This document shows, piece after piece, positions 8,168-17,416 of a stretch of DNA of 64,000 nucleotides (position 1 is its first letter; each line of letters begins with the position of its first letter). The stretch lies in NCBI GenBank assembly GCA_035995025.1, contig DASYKY010000080.1:124001-188000 (forward strand), in the 5' to 3' direction. This DNA is from Actinophytocola sp035995025 (GTDB taxonomy: Bacteria; Actinomycetota; Actinomycetes; Mycobacteriales; Pseudonocardiaceae). Below the pieces are notes generated by a model. The model searched no databases. It saw nothing but the letters and a program-made list of their open reading frames with translations, and was not told the DNA's origin. The position numbers and the translations under genes were made by a program.

Positions 8168-10047
8168 TGACCCTCGTTGACGCGGCCCCCCTGCGGGCCG
8201 GACACCGGCCCGTCTCCGTCCTGCGGCTGATCGCCTGCGGCTCGGTCGACGACGGCAAGTCCACGCTGATCGGCAGGCTCCTCGCGGAGACCGGCAGCGT
8301 GCCCGACGACCAGCTCGACTACGCCCGGCGCACCCGCCGCGGCGGCTCGACCGTGCCGGTCGGCGAGGTGGACTACTCGCTGCTGACCGACGGCCTCGAG
8401 GCCGAGCACGAGCAGGGCATCACGATCGACGTCGCCTACCGTCACCTCGACCTGCCCTCGGGCCGCCGGGTGATCATCGCCGACGCGCCGGGGCACGAGC
8501 AGTACACCCGCAACATGGCGGTCGCGACCTCCACCGCGGACGTGGCGCTGCTGCTGGTCGACGCGACCAAGGGCATCCGGGCCCAGACCCGCAGGCACCT
8601 GGCCGTGTGCGCGCTGATGGGCGTGCGCACCGTGATCGCCGCGGTGAACAAGCTCGACGCCCGCGGCTACGACCACGTCCTCTACGAGGAGCTGGCCGGC
8701 GGCGTGCGCTCCGCGGCCGCCCGCTTCGACGTCGAGGACGTCGAGGTCATCCCGGTCAGCGCGCTGGGCGGGGACAACGTCATCACCGGGTCGGCGAAGA
8801 TGCCGTGGTACCACGGTCCGACGGTGCTCGGCGCGCTGTCGGCATGGCGGCCGCCGGAGCACGAGCCGGCCGACGACGGGGGTTTCCGGCTGCCGGTTCA
8901 GTACATCGTGCGCGCGGACGACTTCCGCGGCTTCGCCGGCACGGTCGTCGGCGGCTCGCTGCGGCCCGGCGACCCGGTGGTGGTCGCCGGCAGCGGTGCC
9001 GCCTCCACGATCGCCACGGTCCGCGGGCCCGACGGGCCGGTCGACCGGGCCGACCCGGACATGCCCGCCACCGTCACGCTCGCCGACGAGATCGACGTGC
9101 GGCGCGGCGACCTGCTCACCACCCCGCCCGCCACGAGCGGCGACCTGGAGCCGGCGACCGCGTTCTCCGCGCATCTGGTGTGGACCGCCGACGAGCCGCT
9201 CGCGCACGGCCGGTCCTACCTGCTGCTCGCCGGCCCGCTGACCGTGCCGGCCGTGGTCACGACCATCCGCGGCAAGCTCGACGTCAACTCCGGCGAGCAG
9301 CTCGCGGCCCGCACCCTCGGCATCAACGACATCGGCACGGTCGAGCTGACCACCAACAGCCCGGTGTCGCTGGACCGGTACGCCACCAGCCGCGACACCG
9401 GCAGCTTCCTGCTGGTGGACCGGGTCAGCAAGGACACCGTCGCCGCAGGCATGGTCCGCCATCCGCTGCGCCGCGGTACCAACATCGTCCCGCACGACTA
9501 CGCGGTCGACCGCGCCGCGCGGTCCCGGCTCAAGGGCCAGCGGTCGCGGGTGCTGTGGCTGACCGGCCTGCCCGGCGCGGGCAAGTCGACGATCGCCGAC
9601 GCGCTCGAGCGGCGGCTGCACTCGATGGGCCTGCACACTTACGTGCTCGACGGCGACAACGTCCGAAGTGGACTGAACAAGGACCTCGGGTTCACCCCCG
9701 AGGACCGCGCGGAGAACGTGCGCCGCGTCGCCGAGACCGCCCGGCTGCTGCTGGACGCCGGGCTGATCGTCGTCGTCGCGCTCGTCTCGCCGTTCCGGTC
9801 CGACCGCATGGTGGCGAAGAGCCTGTTCGACGCGGGCGACTTCCTCGAGTGCTGGGTCGACACGCCCGCGGAGGTCTGCGCCGAGCGGGATCCGAAGGGG
9901 CTCTACGCCAAGGCGAAGGCCGGCAAGATCCCCAACATGACCGGTGTCGGCCAGGGCTACGAGGAGCCAGAGCAGCCGGACCTCGTGGTGAACGGCGCGG
10001 GCTCGCTCGAGGACACGGTGGCAGAGCTGGTCTCCAAACTCGTCTAG
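8167..10047 (+). CDS. cysNC: Bifunctional sulfate adenylyltransferase GTPase / APS kinase
   Basis: A fusion of 626 residues. The N-terminal CysN is an EF-Tu-like GTPase that drives APS synthesis. It shows G1 GSVDDGKST, G3 DAPGHEQYTRNM and G4 NKLD. The C-terminal CysC is APS kinase, which makes PAPS, with the P-loop LTGLPGAGKSTIADAL and the DGDNVRSGLNKDLGF motif. The fusion is known from mycobacteria and other actinobacteria. With cysD upstream and a sulfotransferase downstream it forms a self-contained PAPS synthesis and use operon. No sulfate reduction gene (cysH, cysI) lies in the operon, so the output is more likely sulfation than cysteine. Confidence 0.95.
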   Translation: MTLVDAAPLRAGHRPVSVLRLIACGSVDDGKSTLIGRLLAETGSVPDDQLDYARRTRRGGSTVPVGEVDYSLLTDGLEAEHEQGITIDVAYRHLDLPSGRRVIIADAPGHEQYTRNMAVATSTADVALLLVDATKGIRAQTRRHLAVCALMGVRTVIAAVNKLDARGYDHVLYEELAGGVRSAAARFDVEDVEVIPVSALGGDNVITGSAKMPWYHGPTVLGALSAWRPPEHEPADDGGFRLPVQYIVRADDFRGFAGTVVGGSLRPGDPVVVAGSGAASTIATVRGPDGPVDRADPDMPATVTLADEIDVRRGDLLTTPPATSGDLEPATAFSAHLVWTADEPLAHGRSYLLLAGPLTVPAVVTTIRGKLDVNSGEQLAARTLGINDIGTVELTTNSPVSLDRYATSRDTGSFLLVDRVSKDTVAAGMVRHPLRRGTNIVPHDYAVDRAARSRLKGQRSRVLWLTGLPGAGKSTIADALERRLHSMGLHTYVLDGDNVRSGLNKDLGFTPEDRAENVRRVAETARLLLDAGLIVVVALVSPFRSDRMVAKSLFDAGDFLECWVDTPAEVCAERDPKGLYAKAKAGKIPNMTGVGQGYEEPEQPDLVVNGAGSLEDTVAELVSKLV

Positions 10048-10058
10048 AAAGGTCACGG

Positions 10059-11219
10059 ATGGCGCGGCAACGGGTGTTCCTGCACATCGGCTCGCCGAAG
10101 ACCGGCACCACCTTCCTGCAGGAGGTGCTGTGGTCGAACCGGGACGCGCTGCGCAGGGCGGGCGTGCTCTATCCGGGGGCGCGGCCCGACGCGCACTTCC
10201 TGGCCACGCAGGACCTGCGCGAGCTGACCTGGCACGGGCACGTCGACCCGGCGGTGGCCGGCAGCTGGGACCGGCTCGTCACCGAGGTCCGTAGTTGGCC
10301 CGGCGCGTCGGTCATCTCCCACGAGATGCTCGGCAGCGCTGCGCCGAAGGCGATCAAGCGCGCGCTGCAGTCGCTCGCCGGGCTCGAGGTGCACGTCCTG
10401 CTGACCACCCGCGACCTCTCCCGGCAGGTGCCCGCGGTGTGGCAGGAGGACGTGAAGAACTGCGGCATGCTGACGTTCGGCGAGTTCACCCGCTCGCTGC
10501 GCGGGCTCGACGACTCGATAGACCCGTTCTTCGCCAGGACGTTCTGGGGCTACCAGGACCTGCCGGTGGTGGTGCGGAACTGGGCCGGTGAGCTGCCCGC
10601 GGACCGCGTGCACCTCGTGACCGTGCCGCGCGGCGCCGCGCGCGACGAGCTGTGGCACCGCTTCGCGGAGACGGTCGGCTTCGACGCGACGAACCGCCCG
10701 GTCGAGGTGGACGTGCAGAACCCGTCGATGGGCGTGGTGGAGACCAACGTCGTCCGGCGGGTCAACGAGCTGGTCGTCAGCGAGCTGGACTGGCCCGCTT
10801 ACCAGAGCCTGGTCAAGAACACGCTCGCGGTGAACGTGCTGGCCGCGCGGCCAGACTCGGTGCCGCTGCGGCTGCCGGCCGTGGACCAGGACTGGGTGCT
10901 GCAGAAGAGCAAGGAGATGGTCCAAGCCCTGCGCGAGGCGGGCTACCAGGTCACCGGCGACCTCGACGACCTCCTCCCGGCGTTCGGCGACGCCGAGCCG
11001 CGCCACCCCGACGACGTCACCGACTCGGAGGTGCTCGACGCCGCGATCTACGCGGTCGCGGGCCTGCTGCACCAGCTGCAGGCCGAGCGGGAACTGGCCG
11101 TCGAGCAGCGCGCGAACCTGGCGAAGCTGCTCGTCCCCCGCCCGTTCCGCTGGGCGATCGACCGGTACCGCGACGCGCGCGTCCGGCTGCACGACCTCAA
11201 GCAGTCACGCGGAGCGTGA
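10059..11219 (+). CDS. PAPS-dependent sulfotransferase family protein
   Basis: A cytoplasmic sulfotransferase-fold protein of 386 residues. The 5'-phosphosulfate-binding loop is GSPKTGTTFLQ (residues 9-19), starting right after the first strand QRVFLHI. A second PAPS-contact region is likely around LLTTRDLSRQVPAVWQ. The C-terminal part, rich in charged residues, is not recognisable. It starts 11 bases after cysNC, with AAAGG as ribosome site, and so should draw PAPS made by the two preceding enzymes. The acceptor could be a glycolipid, a cell-wall sugar or a small molecule; nothing in the sequence identifies it. Confidence 0.85.
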   Translation: MARQRVFLHIGSPKTGTTFLQEVLWSNRDALRRAGVLYPGARPDAHFLATQDLRELTWHGHVDPAVAGSWDRLVTEVRSWPGASVISHEMLGSAAPKAIKRALQSLAGLEVHVLLTTRDLSRQVPAVWQEDVKNCGMLTFGEFTRSLRGLDDSIDPFFARTFWGYQDLPVVVRNWAGELPADRVHLVTVPRGAARDELWHRFAETVGFDATNRPVEVDVQNPSMGVVETNVVRRVNELVVSELDWPAYQSLVKNTLAVNVLAARPDSVPLRLPAVDQDWVLQKSKEMVQALREAGYQVTGDLDDLLPAFGDAEPRHPDDVTDSEVLDAAIYAVAGLLHQLQAERELAVEQRANLAKLLVPRPFRWAIDRYRDARVRLHDLKQSRGA

Positions 11220-11339
11220 CCGTGAACGGCAACTGCTGACCCCATTTGGCCGCTGGTGTCCGGTTGCTGGTACTTCCTAACTTCTTCTCTGTGGGGACGG
11301 AACATTCCTCACACTTGGAGAAGGAAGGAAACCCTGCAC

Positions 11340-12437
11340 ATGAACCTCACCCGAAAAACAATCCTTCGGTCGCTGACCGTCGCGGCCGCGGCGGCCGCGC
11401 TCGTGCCGCTGGCGACGACCAGCGCGCAGGCGCTGCCGGCCGGCTACGGCGCGCCGGTCGCCGACGCGGCGGTCGCCTCGCTCGTCTCGACCGGGATGAG
11501 CGCGTCCGACGCGCTGCAGCGGCTCGCCGACCAGCCCGCGCTGATCGCGCGCGGCGAGCGGCTCGTCGACGTGGCCGGCGCTAGCTCGGCCGGCATGTGG
11601 CTCGACCAGCACACGGGGTCCGTGGTGGTCGGCGTCGTCGACGAGCAGGCCGCGGCGGCCGTCCGCGCGGTGGGCGGCACCGCGAGGGTCGTCGAGCACA
11701 GCACGACGGAACTCGAGTCGGTCCGGGACGCGGTCGCGCAGCGGCAGCCCGCGGACACGGCGGCGGGCATCGACGTCCGGGCCAACCAGGTCGTGGTCCA
11801 GATCGGCGAGACCGCCAAGGCGAGCGCGCTCGCCGCGACGGCCGCGCGCTACGGCGACGCGGTGCGCGTTGAGCACATCGACGGGTCGTTCCGGACGGCG
11901 ATCTCCGGTGGCGACGCGATCACCGGCAGCGGCGGGCGGTGCTCGCTGGGCTTCTCCACCACCGGCAACACCGGCATCACCGCCGGGCACTGCACCTCGG
12001 CGATCGCGTCGTGGAGCGACCCGAGCGGCGCGTTCTACGGCCCGTCGGTCGGCGCCAGCTTCCCGGGCAACGACTACGGCCTCATCCGCAACGACGGCGG
12101 GCTCGCGCAGCCCGGCAACGTGAACCTGTACAACGGCAGCTTCCAGGACATCACCGGTGCCGGGAACCCGACGGCGGGCATGCAGATCTGCAAGAGCGGC
12201 AGCACGACCGGCCTCACCTGCGGCCAGGTCACGCGCACCGGCCTGCAGATCTGCTACGCCGAGGGCTGCGTGAACAACATGGCGGAGAGCACGGCCGCCG
12301 TGAACCCGGGTGACAGCGGCGGCGCCTGGTTCGCCGGCTCCACCGCGATCGGCATCACCTCCGGCATGGGCGGTGGCTTCAGCTACTTCCAGCCGGTGAT
12401 CGGCGGGCTGAACCTGTTCGGGGTCAACGTCTTCTAG
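11340..12437 (+). CDS. Secreted chymotrypsin-like serine protease (streptogrisin family, S1)
   Basis: A 365-residue preproprotease. The signal peptide ends near TTSAQA. The propeptide (about 30-175) resembles the alpha-lytic protease prodomain, which acts as an intramolecular chaperone. The mature domain starts near ISGGDAITG. The catalytic triad is His217 (TAGHC), Asp245 (GNDYG) and Ser326 (NPGDSGG). Cysteine pairs typical of the S1 streptogrisins surround these. The ATG follows a GAAGGAAGG ribosome site. Its TAG stop shares bases with the stop of the opposite-strand OtrA-like gene (CTAG at 12434-12437). Confidence 0.93.
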   Translation: MNLTRKTILRSLTVAAAAAALVPLATTSAQALPAGYGAPVADAAVASLVSTGMSASDALQRLADQPALIARGERLVDVAGASSAGMWLDQHTGSVVVGVVDEQAAAAVRAVGGTARVVEHSTTELESVRDAVAQRQPADTAAGIDVRANQVVVQIGETAKASALAATAARYGDAVRVEHIDGSFRTAISGGDAITGSGGRCSLGFSTTGNTGITAGHCTSAIASWSDPSGAFYGPSVGASFPGNDYGLIRNDGGLAQPGNVNLYNGSFQDITGAGNPTAGMQICKSGSTTGLTCGQVTRTGLQICYAEGCVNNMAESTAAVNPGDSGGAWFAGSTAIGITSGMGGGFSYFQPVIGGLNLFGVNVF

Positions 12438-14416
12438 GCTCCACAAGGCATGACCCTCCGTTGGACCGCAAGGAGATAGTCCTTGCGGTCCAACGGGTTG
12501 TGGTCGGTCCGCGGCCTGCTCGGCGGCGGGCCGGCGACCGGCCGATAATGGTCGAACTCGTACTCCAGCACACCCTCGCCGCGGGTCCACGAGGGCAGCA
12601 GCTGCTGCAGCTCGTGCACCGCGCCCGCCGGCACGTGGCCCTCGACGGCGTACGCGCTGCCCGCCGGCACCTGCGTCGCGGGGATCGCGCGCAGCCGGGC
12701 CAGCGCCGGGAGCACCGCGCCGAGCGTGTCCGCCGGGATCTCCAGGCGGAACCGGTGCATCGGCTCGAACACGGTGGTGCCGGCCCGCCGCAGCGCGGTC
12801 ATCAGCACCAGCGGCGTCAGGTTGCGGAAGTCCCCGGCCGTGCTCGACATGCTCTTGTCGAACTTCTGGTGCATGTGGCTCTGCCGTGGGTAGTAGCCGG
12901 AATGCGTCATCGTCACCACGCAGTCCAGCACCTGCCAGCCGTGCACGCCCTGGGTGAGCACCTCGTGCACGGTCTCCTCCACCGCCTTGAAGAACGCGTA
13001 CGGCATCGAGCCCAGCTCGACCTCCAGCCGGAACGCGACGCCGCTGCCCGGCGGCGCCGGGTCGACACGCAGCCCGACCTGTGCGAGGAACGGGTTGGTG
13101 GGCTTGCCGAGCAGCTCGTACGCCGCACCGCTGCCGGCCGGCCGCTCGGCGCAGATGGTGGTCGACTCGCGGAACGACACGGCCAGGCCGTACTCCTGCG
13201 CCAGCGTCGCCTCGATGACCTCCTTCTGCACCTCGCCGTACAGCGACACGGAGATCTCCTGCCGGAGCTCGTCGAGCCGCAGGTTGATCAGCGGGTCCTG
13301 CTCGGCCAGGGAGACCAGCGCCGGATGCAGCGCGCCCTTGTCCTGCGGCCGGGCCGGCACGACGACCGTCTCCAGTGTCGGCGGCGCGAAGTGGTGCTCG
13401 GTGCTTCGGCGGGGGACACCGATCGCGTCGCCGATCCGGATGTCGCGCAGGCCCCACAGCTTGCCGATCTCCCCCGCGGTGACGGCCTTGCGCGCCACGG
13501 CGGTGCCGTTGTCGAACACGCCGACCGCTGTCACCTTGCCGCGCCCGCCGTTCCCGAACCGCACGACGTCGCGCAGCCGCACGGTGCCGGCGAACATCCG
13601 CGCGTAGGCGATCTTCTCCCCCGCCGGCCCACGCTCCACTTTGAACACCGTGCCGGACACCGGCGCGTGCGGGTCGCCCTCGGTGGCGGGCAGCAGCGTC
13701 GCGATCCCCTCGGTCAGCTCGGCGACGCCCGCACCGGTGACGGCCGAGCCGGGATACGCCGGGTGCACGAGCGCCCGCCTGGTCTGCGCCACCAGCGCGG
13801 CCCGGAGCCGTTCTTCCGGCAACGGGCCGTCGACGTACGCGGCGAGCAAGGCGTCGTCGCGCTCGGCGAGGATCTCGGCGAGCCCGGGCGGCCCATCCGC
13901 GTACGGCACGACCCGAGCGCCGCGGGTGCCGGGCGTGGTGGCCTCGCCCATCGGCACGATCGCCGGGGTCAGCGAGTCCGCGATCGCGCGCAGCACCCGG
14001 CCGGTGTCCGCGCCGCCGCGGTCGATCTTGTTCAGGAAGATCAGCGTCGGGATCCGCAGCCGCTGCAGGGTGCGCATGAGCACCCGGGTCTGCGCCTGCA
14101 CGCCCTCGACGGCCGAGATCACCAGGACCGCGCCGTCGAGCACGCTGAGCACCCGTTCCACCTCGGCGATGAAGTCCGGGTGGCCGGGCGTGTCGATCAG
14201 GTTGACGGTGACGTCCCCGATCGGGAACGACACGACGGCGGCCTTGATCGTGATGCCGCGCTGCCGTTCCAGCGCCAGGGAGTCGGTCTGGGTACTGCCG
14301 TCGTCGACACTGCCGACGCGGTCGATGACCCCGGCCCCGTGCAGGAGCCGTTCGGTCAGGCTGGTCTTGCCGGCGTCAACGTGGGCGAGGATCCCCAAGT
14401 TCAGGATGCGACTCAA
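12434..14416 (-). CDS. Tetracycline resistance ribosomal protection GTPase (OtrA/TetM-like)
   Basis: An EF-G paralogue that removes tetracyclines from the ribosome. It is 660 residues, within the normal family range. GTPase motifs: AHVDAGKTS (G1), RGITIK (G2), DTPGH (G3) and NKID (G4). The C-terminal domain ends in NPLDRKDYLLAVQRRV, as I recall for actinomycete OtrA-like proteins. The start is TTG at 14416, with AGAGGA about eight bases before it. An overlapping ATG is in another frame. It may be a self-resistance or intrinsic resistance gene; no tetracycline cluster is visible. A long perfect hairpin lies 65 bases upstream. Confidence 0.9.
   Translation of the reverse strand: MSRILNLGILAHVDAGKTSLTERLLHGAGVIDRVGSVDDGSTQTDSLALERQRGITIKAAVVSFPIGDVTVNLIDTPGHPDFIAEVERVLSVLDGAVLVISAVEGVQAQTRVLMRTLQRLRIPTLIFLNKIDRGGADTGRVLRAIADSLTPAIVPMGEATTPGTRGARVVPYADGPPGLAEILAERDDALLAAYVDGPLPEERLRAALVAQTRRALVHPAYPGSAVTGAGVAELTEGIATLLPATEGDPHAPVSGTVFKVERGPAGEKIAYARMFAGTVRLRDVVRFGNGGRGKVTAVGVFDNGTAVARKAVTAGEIGKLWGLRDIRIGDAIGVPRRSTEHHFAPPTLETVVVPARPQDKGALHPALVSLAEQDPLINLRLDELRQEISVSLYGEVQKEVIEATLAQEYGLAVSFRESTTICAERPAGSGAAYELLGKPTNPFLAQVGLRVDPAPPGSGVAFRLEVELGSMPYAFFKAVEETVHEVLTQGVHGWQVLDCVVTMTHSGYYPRQSHMHQKFDKSMSSTAGDFRNLTPLVLMTALRRAGTTVFEPMHRFRLEIPADTLGAVLPALARLRAIPATQVPAGSAYAVEGHVPAGAVHELQQLLPSWTRGEGVLEYEFDHYRPVAGPPPSRPRTDHNPLDRKDYLLAVQRRVMPCGA
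12459..12495. terminator. Bidirectional hairpin inside the 3' end of the resistance gene
   Basis: A perfect 16-base inverted repeat (12459-12474 and 12480-12495) with the 5-base loop GATAG. It lies 22 bases after the protease stop and so would end the protease transcript. It is also coding for the last residues (LDRKDYLLAVQR) of the opposite gene. Confidence 0.7.
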
Positions 14417-14480
14417 GCGTCATGTCCTCTGGGTAGGCGAAAGTTCCAGATGGGGTGGACATGAACGCTGCTCGCATGAT

Positions 14481-14536
14481 CCCGCTCCTCTTCTCGCCTG
14501 CTGCCGCACAGGACACCAGGCGAGAAGAGGAGCGGG
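14481..14536 (-). terminator. Perfect 20-bp hairpin between SGNH gene and resistance gene
   Basis: The arms at 14481-14500 and 14517-14536 are perfectly complementary, with a 16-base loop. It starts 34 bases after the SGNH hydrolase stop and ends 65 bases before the TTG start of the OtrA-like gene on the same strand. It can be a terminator of the SGNH transcript. If transcription also starts further upstream, it could be a leader attenuator for the resistance gene. Confidence 0.75.
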
Positions 14537-14569
14537 CAACCGAATTACCGACCGAACTACCCGACCGAC

Positions 14570-15826
14570 TTACCCGACCGCGACCGACCCGTCCGGCTGG
14601 CGCGCACACGACACCGCGCGGCTCGCGGTGGTCGCCGCGCCGGCCAGGCACTGGCCGAGCACCCCGTACCCGTTCACGTTGGGGTGCCAGGACTCCTGGC
14701 AGGTCTGGAAGTAGTCGACGCAGGTCTGGGCGATGCGCTGGATGGCGATCTTGTCCTTGCCGTCGAAGCTCGTCACCGGCACGCCGCTCGGCCCGTCCTG
14801 CAGCCGGATCGGCGTGGCGAGCGCGTTGTCCGGGCTGCCGTCCTGCTCGCAGAGCCGGGCGCCGTCGAAGGCGTGCTGCACGTCGAGGAACACGAGGTCG
14901 TCGTTCGGGAACTCGGCGGACAGCGTCGAGTGCGCCGACTGCACGAGCCGGCCCAGGCCCTCGGAGAACAGGTGCCCGGCGGCGAGGCTCGCCCGGTGGG
15001 TCGGGCAGCCCGCGGCGTACCGCTCGGCGCCGAGCGCGCGGAACTTGTCCCGGTCGTCGGCCCGGCCGTCCTCCTCGTGGTAACGCTCCGCGTAGTCCTG
15101 CGGCAGCGGATTTGTGTAGTCCTGGAAGACGATCCGGTGCTGGCCGTCGGCGTCGACCTGGTCGAGCGTGGTGAGCAGGCCGCGCAGCGCGTCGATCGTC
15201 TCGGCAGTCCCGGCGGCGAGTTCGGCGTCGGTAGCCAGGTCGGAGATCACGCACGGCTCCTGCGGCGGGTCGCCGGCCCACACCTCCCACCAGCCGGTCC
15301 ACGCGTCGGCGATGAACCGGTTGGCACACACGGAGGCCGCGTCGCCGAAGGTGAAGGAGCCGTTGTTCGACCCGAGGCCGACTAGCACCAGGTCGATGTC
15401 GTGGGTCTGGGCGACCGCCTTGACCTGGTCGATCTGCGCGGCGACCGTCCGGCCGTGGTCGCGGCTGGCGGAGGGGTTCGCCATGTCGTGCGGCTGGCCG
15501 CCGGAGCAGGCGAGGTTGAAGCGGTCCTGGATGCCGGCGAGGTTCGCCTGCAGCAGCGAGGAGTGCGCGGAGCGGTGGCAGAAGAAGGCGTTGGCGTTGG
15601 GCGCCGACCACCCGGGAAACCCTTGCGCCACACCGTCGACGTCGGTGACCGGCTGGTAGTCGCCGCCACCCTCGCCGCTGATGAAGCTGTCCCCGAGCGC
15701 GACGGCCGCGGTCGGCAGCTCGGCCGCCCCGGGTCCGTCCGGTGCGGCGACGGCGGTGAGCACGCCGGCGGTGGTGAGCGTGACGGCCACCCCGGCCGCC
15801 AGCAGTGAACGTTTGAGCAGGGACAT
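14570..15826 (-). CDS. Secreted SGNH/GDSL-family hydrolase
   Basis: A secreted esterase/lipase-type hydrolase, 418 residues, with the signal peptide MSLLKRSLLAAGVAVTLTTA. Block I is ALGDSFISGEG (nucleophile Ser), block III is GLGSNNG, and block V is SWHPNVNGYG with the catalytic His. Several cysteines (FFCHRS, LACSGG, ASVCAN, QTCQES) suggest the disulfides of actinomycete SGNH lipases. The ATG at 15826 is preceded by GGGAG. An in-frame earlier start would break the signal peptide. Natural substrate unknown. It is followed by a 20-bp perfect hairpin. Confidence 0.9.
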   Translation of the reverse strand: MSLLKRSLLAAGVAVTLTTAGVLTAVAAPDGPGAAELPTAAVALGDSFISGEGGGDYQPVTDVDGVAQGFPGWSAPNANAFFCHRSAHSSLLQANLAGIQDRFNLACSGGQPHDMANPSASRDHGRTVAAQIDQVKAVAQTHDIDLVLVGLGSNNGSFTFGDAASVCANRFIADAWTGWWEVWAGDPPQEPCVISDLATDAELAAGTAETIDALRGLLTTLDQVDADGQHRIVFQDYTNPLPQDYAERYHEEDGRADDRDKFRALGAERYAAGCPTHRASLAAGHLFSEGLGRLVQSAHSTLSAEFPNDDLVFLDVQHAFDGARLCEQDGSPDNALATPIRLQDGPSGVPVTSFDGKDKIAIQRIAQTCVDYFQTCQESWHPNVNGYGVLGQCLAGAATTASRAVSCARQPDGSVAVG

Positions 15827-15930
15827 CACGGACTCCCGAATGGCCACGACCGAAAATGTGAACAAATTTCACGTCGATGAGACCACTCGGCCGCGTCTCC
15901 GTCAAGATCCCTTCGTCGGTGCCGCGCTCC

Positions 15931-17325
15931 TCAGCGGCTCTTGTGGCGGGCGCCGCCGTGGGCGAACGACGCGGCCTCCGGGCCCCGCACCGGGGCTCGC
16001 TGGGCACGCAGCCGGGGCAGGCACGACTCCAGGTCGGCGACGAACAGGTCCGCCATATCATGGGTGAAGCCGTTGCGTACCACCACGCGCAGCGCCGCCA
16101 GGTCCTCCCGGTTCGCCGGGAACGTGTACGCCGGGACGAGCCAGCCGCTCTCCCGCAGCGCGGCGGACAGGTCGAACACCGAGAAGCCATCGTCCGCCAC
16201 CGTGAACGCGAAGACCGGCAGCTCGTTGCCGTCGGTCAGCAGCTGGAACGGGCCCAGCTTCGCGATCCGCGCGGACAGGCTCGTGGCGACCTCGCGGCTG
16301 TAGGACTGCACGCGTGCGAAACCGACGCGCCCGAGCCGCAGGAACGTGTAGTACTGCGCCGCGACCTGCGCGCCAGGCCGCGAGAAGTTCAGCGCGAACG
16401 TCGGCATCTCGCCGCCCAGGTAGTTCACCCGGAACACCAGGTCGTCCGGCAGCGCCGCCGCGTCGCGCCACACGATCCAGCCCACGCCCGGGTACACCAG
16501 GCCGTACTTGTGGCCCGACGTGTTGATCGAGCACACCCGCGGCAGCCGGAAGTCCCACACCAGGTCCGGGTCGCAGAACGGCGCGATCATCGCGCCGGAC
16601 GCGCCGTCGACGTGCACCGGGATGTCCCAGCCGCGCTCGGCCTGCAGCTGGTCGAGCGCCGCGCAGACGTCGGCCACCGGCTCGTAGCTTCCGTCGAAGG
16701 TGGATCCGAGGATCACGACCACGCCGATCGTGTTGGCATCGCAGTACTTCACGACCTCCTCGGCGGTGAGGTGGAGCCGGTCGCCCTCCATGGGCACCAG
16801 CCGCGCCTCGACGTCCCAGTAGTTCGCGAACTTGTCCCAGCAGACCTGGACGTCGATGCCCATCACGATGTTCGGCGTGCCGGTGCCGCCCGCGTGCTTC
16901 CAGCGGCGCTTCATCGCGAGGCCGGCCAGCATGCACGCCTCGCTCGACCCGGTGGTCGAGCAGCCGGTCGGGTTCGCGGACTCCGGCGAGTGCCACAGGT
17001 CGGCGAGGATGTGCACGCAGCGCTTCTCGAGCTCGGCGGTGCGCGGGTACTCGTCCTTGTCGATCATGTTCTTGTCGAGGCATTCGGCCATCAGCGTGCG
17101 GGCCTGCGGCTCCATCCACGTCGTGACGAACGTGGCGAGGTTGAGGCGGGCGTTGCCGTCGAGCATCAGTTCGTCGTGCACGATCTGGTAGGCGGTCTCC
17201 GCGTCGAGCTCGTCGGACGGGATGCGCAGCCGCGGGATCTCCAGTGGTTCCCGGGTGAACACGGGGTTCACCGACACTCGCTCACTGCCGTGGTCCTGGT
17301 GGTCGCTGGGATGGGCGAGAGGCAT
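15931..17325 (-). CDS. gadB: Glutamate decarboxylase
   Basis: A PLP-dependent enzyme converting glutamate to GABA and CO2, consuming a proton. It is 464 residues, the full family length. The PLP lysine is in SGHKYGLVYPG, the GSSEACMLAGLAMKRRW segment forms part of the cofactor pocket, and HVDGASGAMIAPF contains the PLP-binding aspartate. The start at 17325 follows GGAGG at six bases; an in-frame longer version lacks a ribosome site. No glutamate/GABA antiporter is adjacent, so acid resistance is not shown. GABA metabolism is equally possible. Confidence 0.95.
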   Translation of the reverse strand: MPLAHPSDHQDHGSERVSVNPVFTREPLEIPRLRIPSDELDAETAYQIVHDELMLDGNARLNLATFVTTWMEPQARTLMAECLDKNMIDKDEYPRTAELEKRCVHILADLWHSPESANPTGCSTTGSSEACMLAGLAMKRRWKHAGGTGTPNIVMGIDVQVCWDKFANYWDVEARLVPMEGDRLHLTAEEVVKYCDANTIGVVVILGSTFDGSYEPVADVCAALDQLQAERGWDIPVHVDGASGAMIAPFCDPDLVWDFRLPRVCSINTSGHKYGLVYPGVGWIVWRDAAALPDDLVFRVNYLGGEMPTFALNFSRPGAQVAAQYYTFLRLGRVGFARVQSYSREVATSLSARIAKLGPFQLLTDGNELPVFAFTVADDGFSVFDLSAALRESGWLVPAYTFPANREDLAALRVVVRNGFTHDMADLFVADLESCLPRLRAQRAPVRGPEAASFAHGGARHKSR

Positions 17326-17416
17326 GCGGCCCTCCGAAGATGTGGTGACCCCGACCCGGACCCAGCCTCGCACCGGTCGCGGCACCGCGCATCCGCAGCG
17401 GTCGGACGGGGCGTGC

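Noticed and set aside
12461..14464. Long plus-strand frame opposite the OtrA-like gene
   Set aside because: It mirrors the codons of the GTPase gene. No protein family features.
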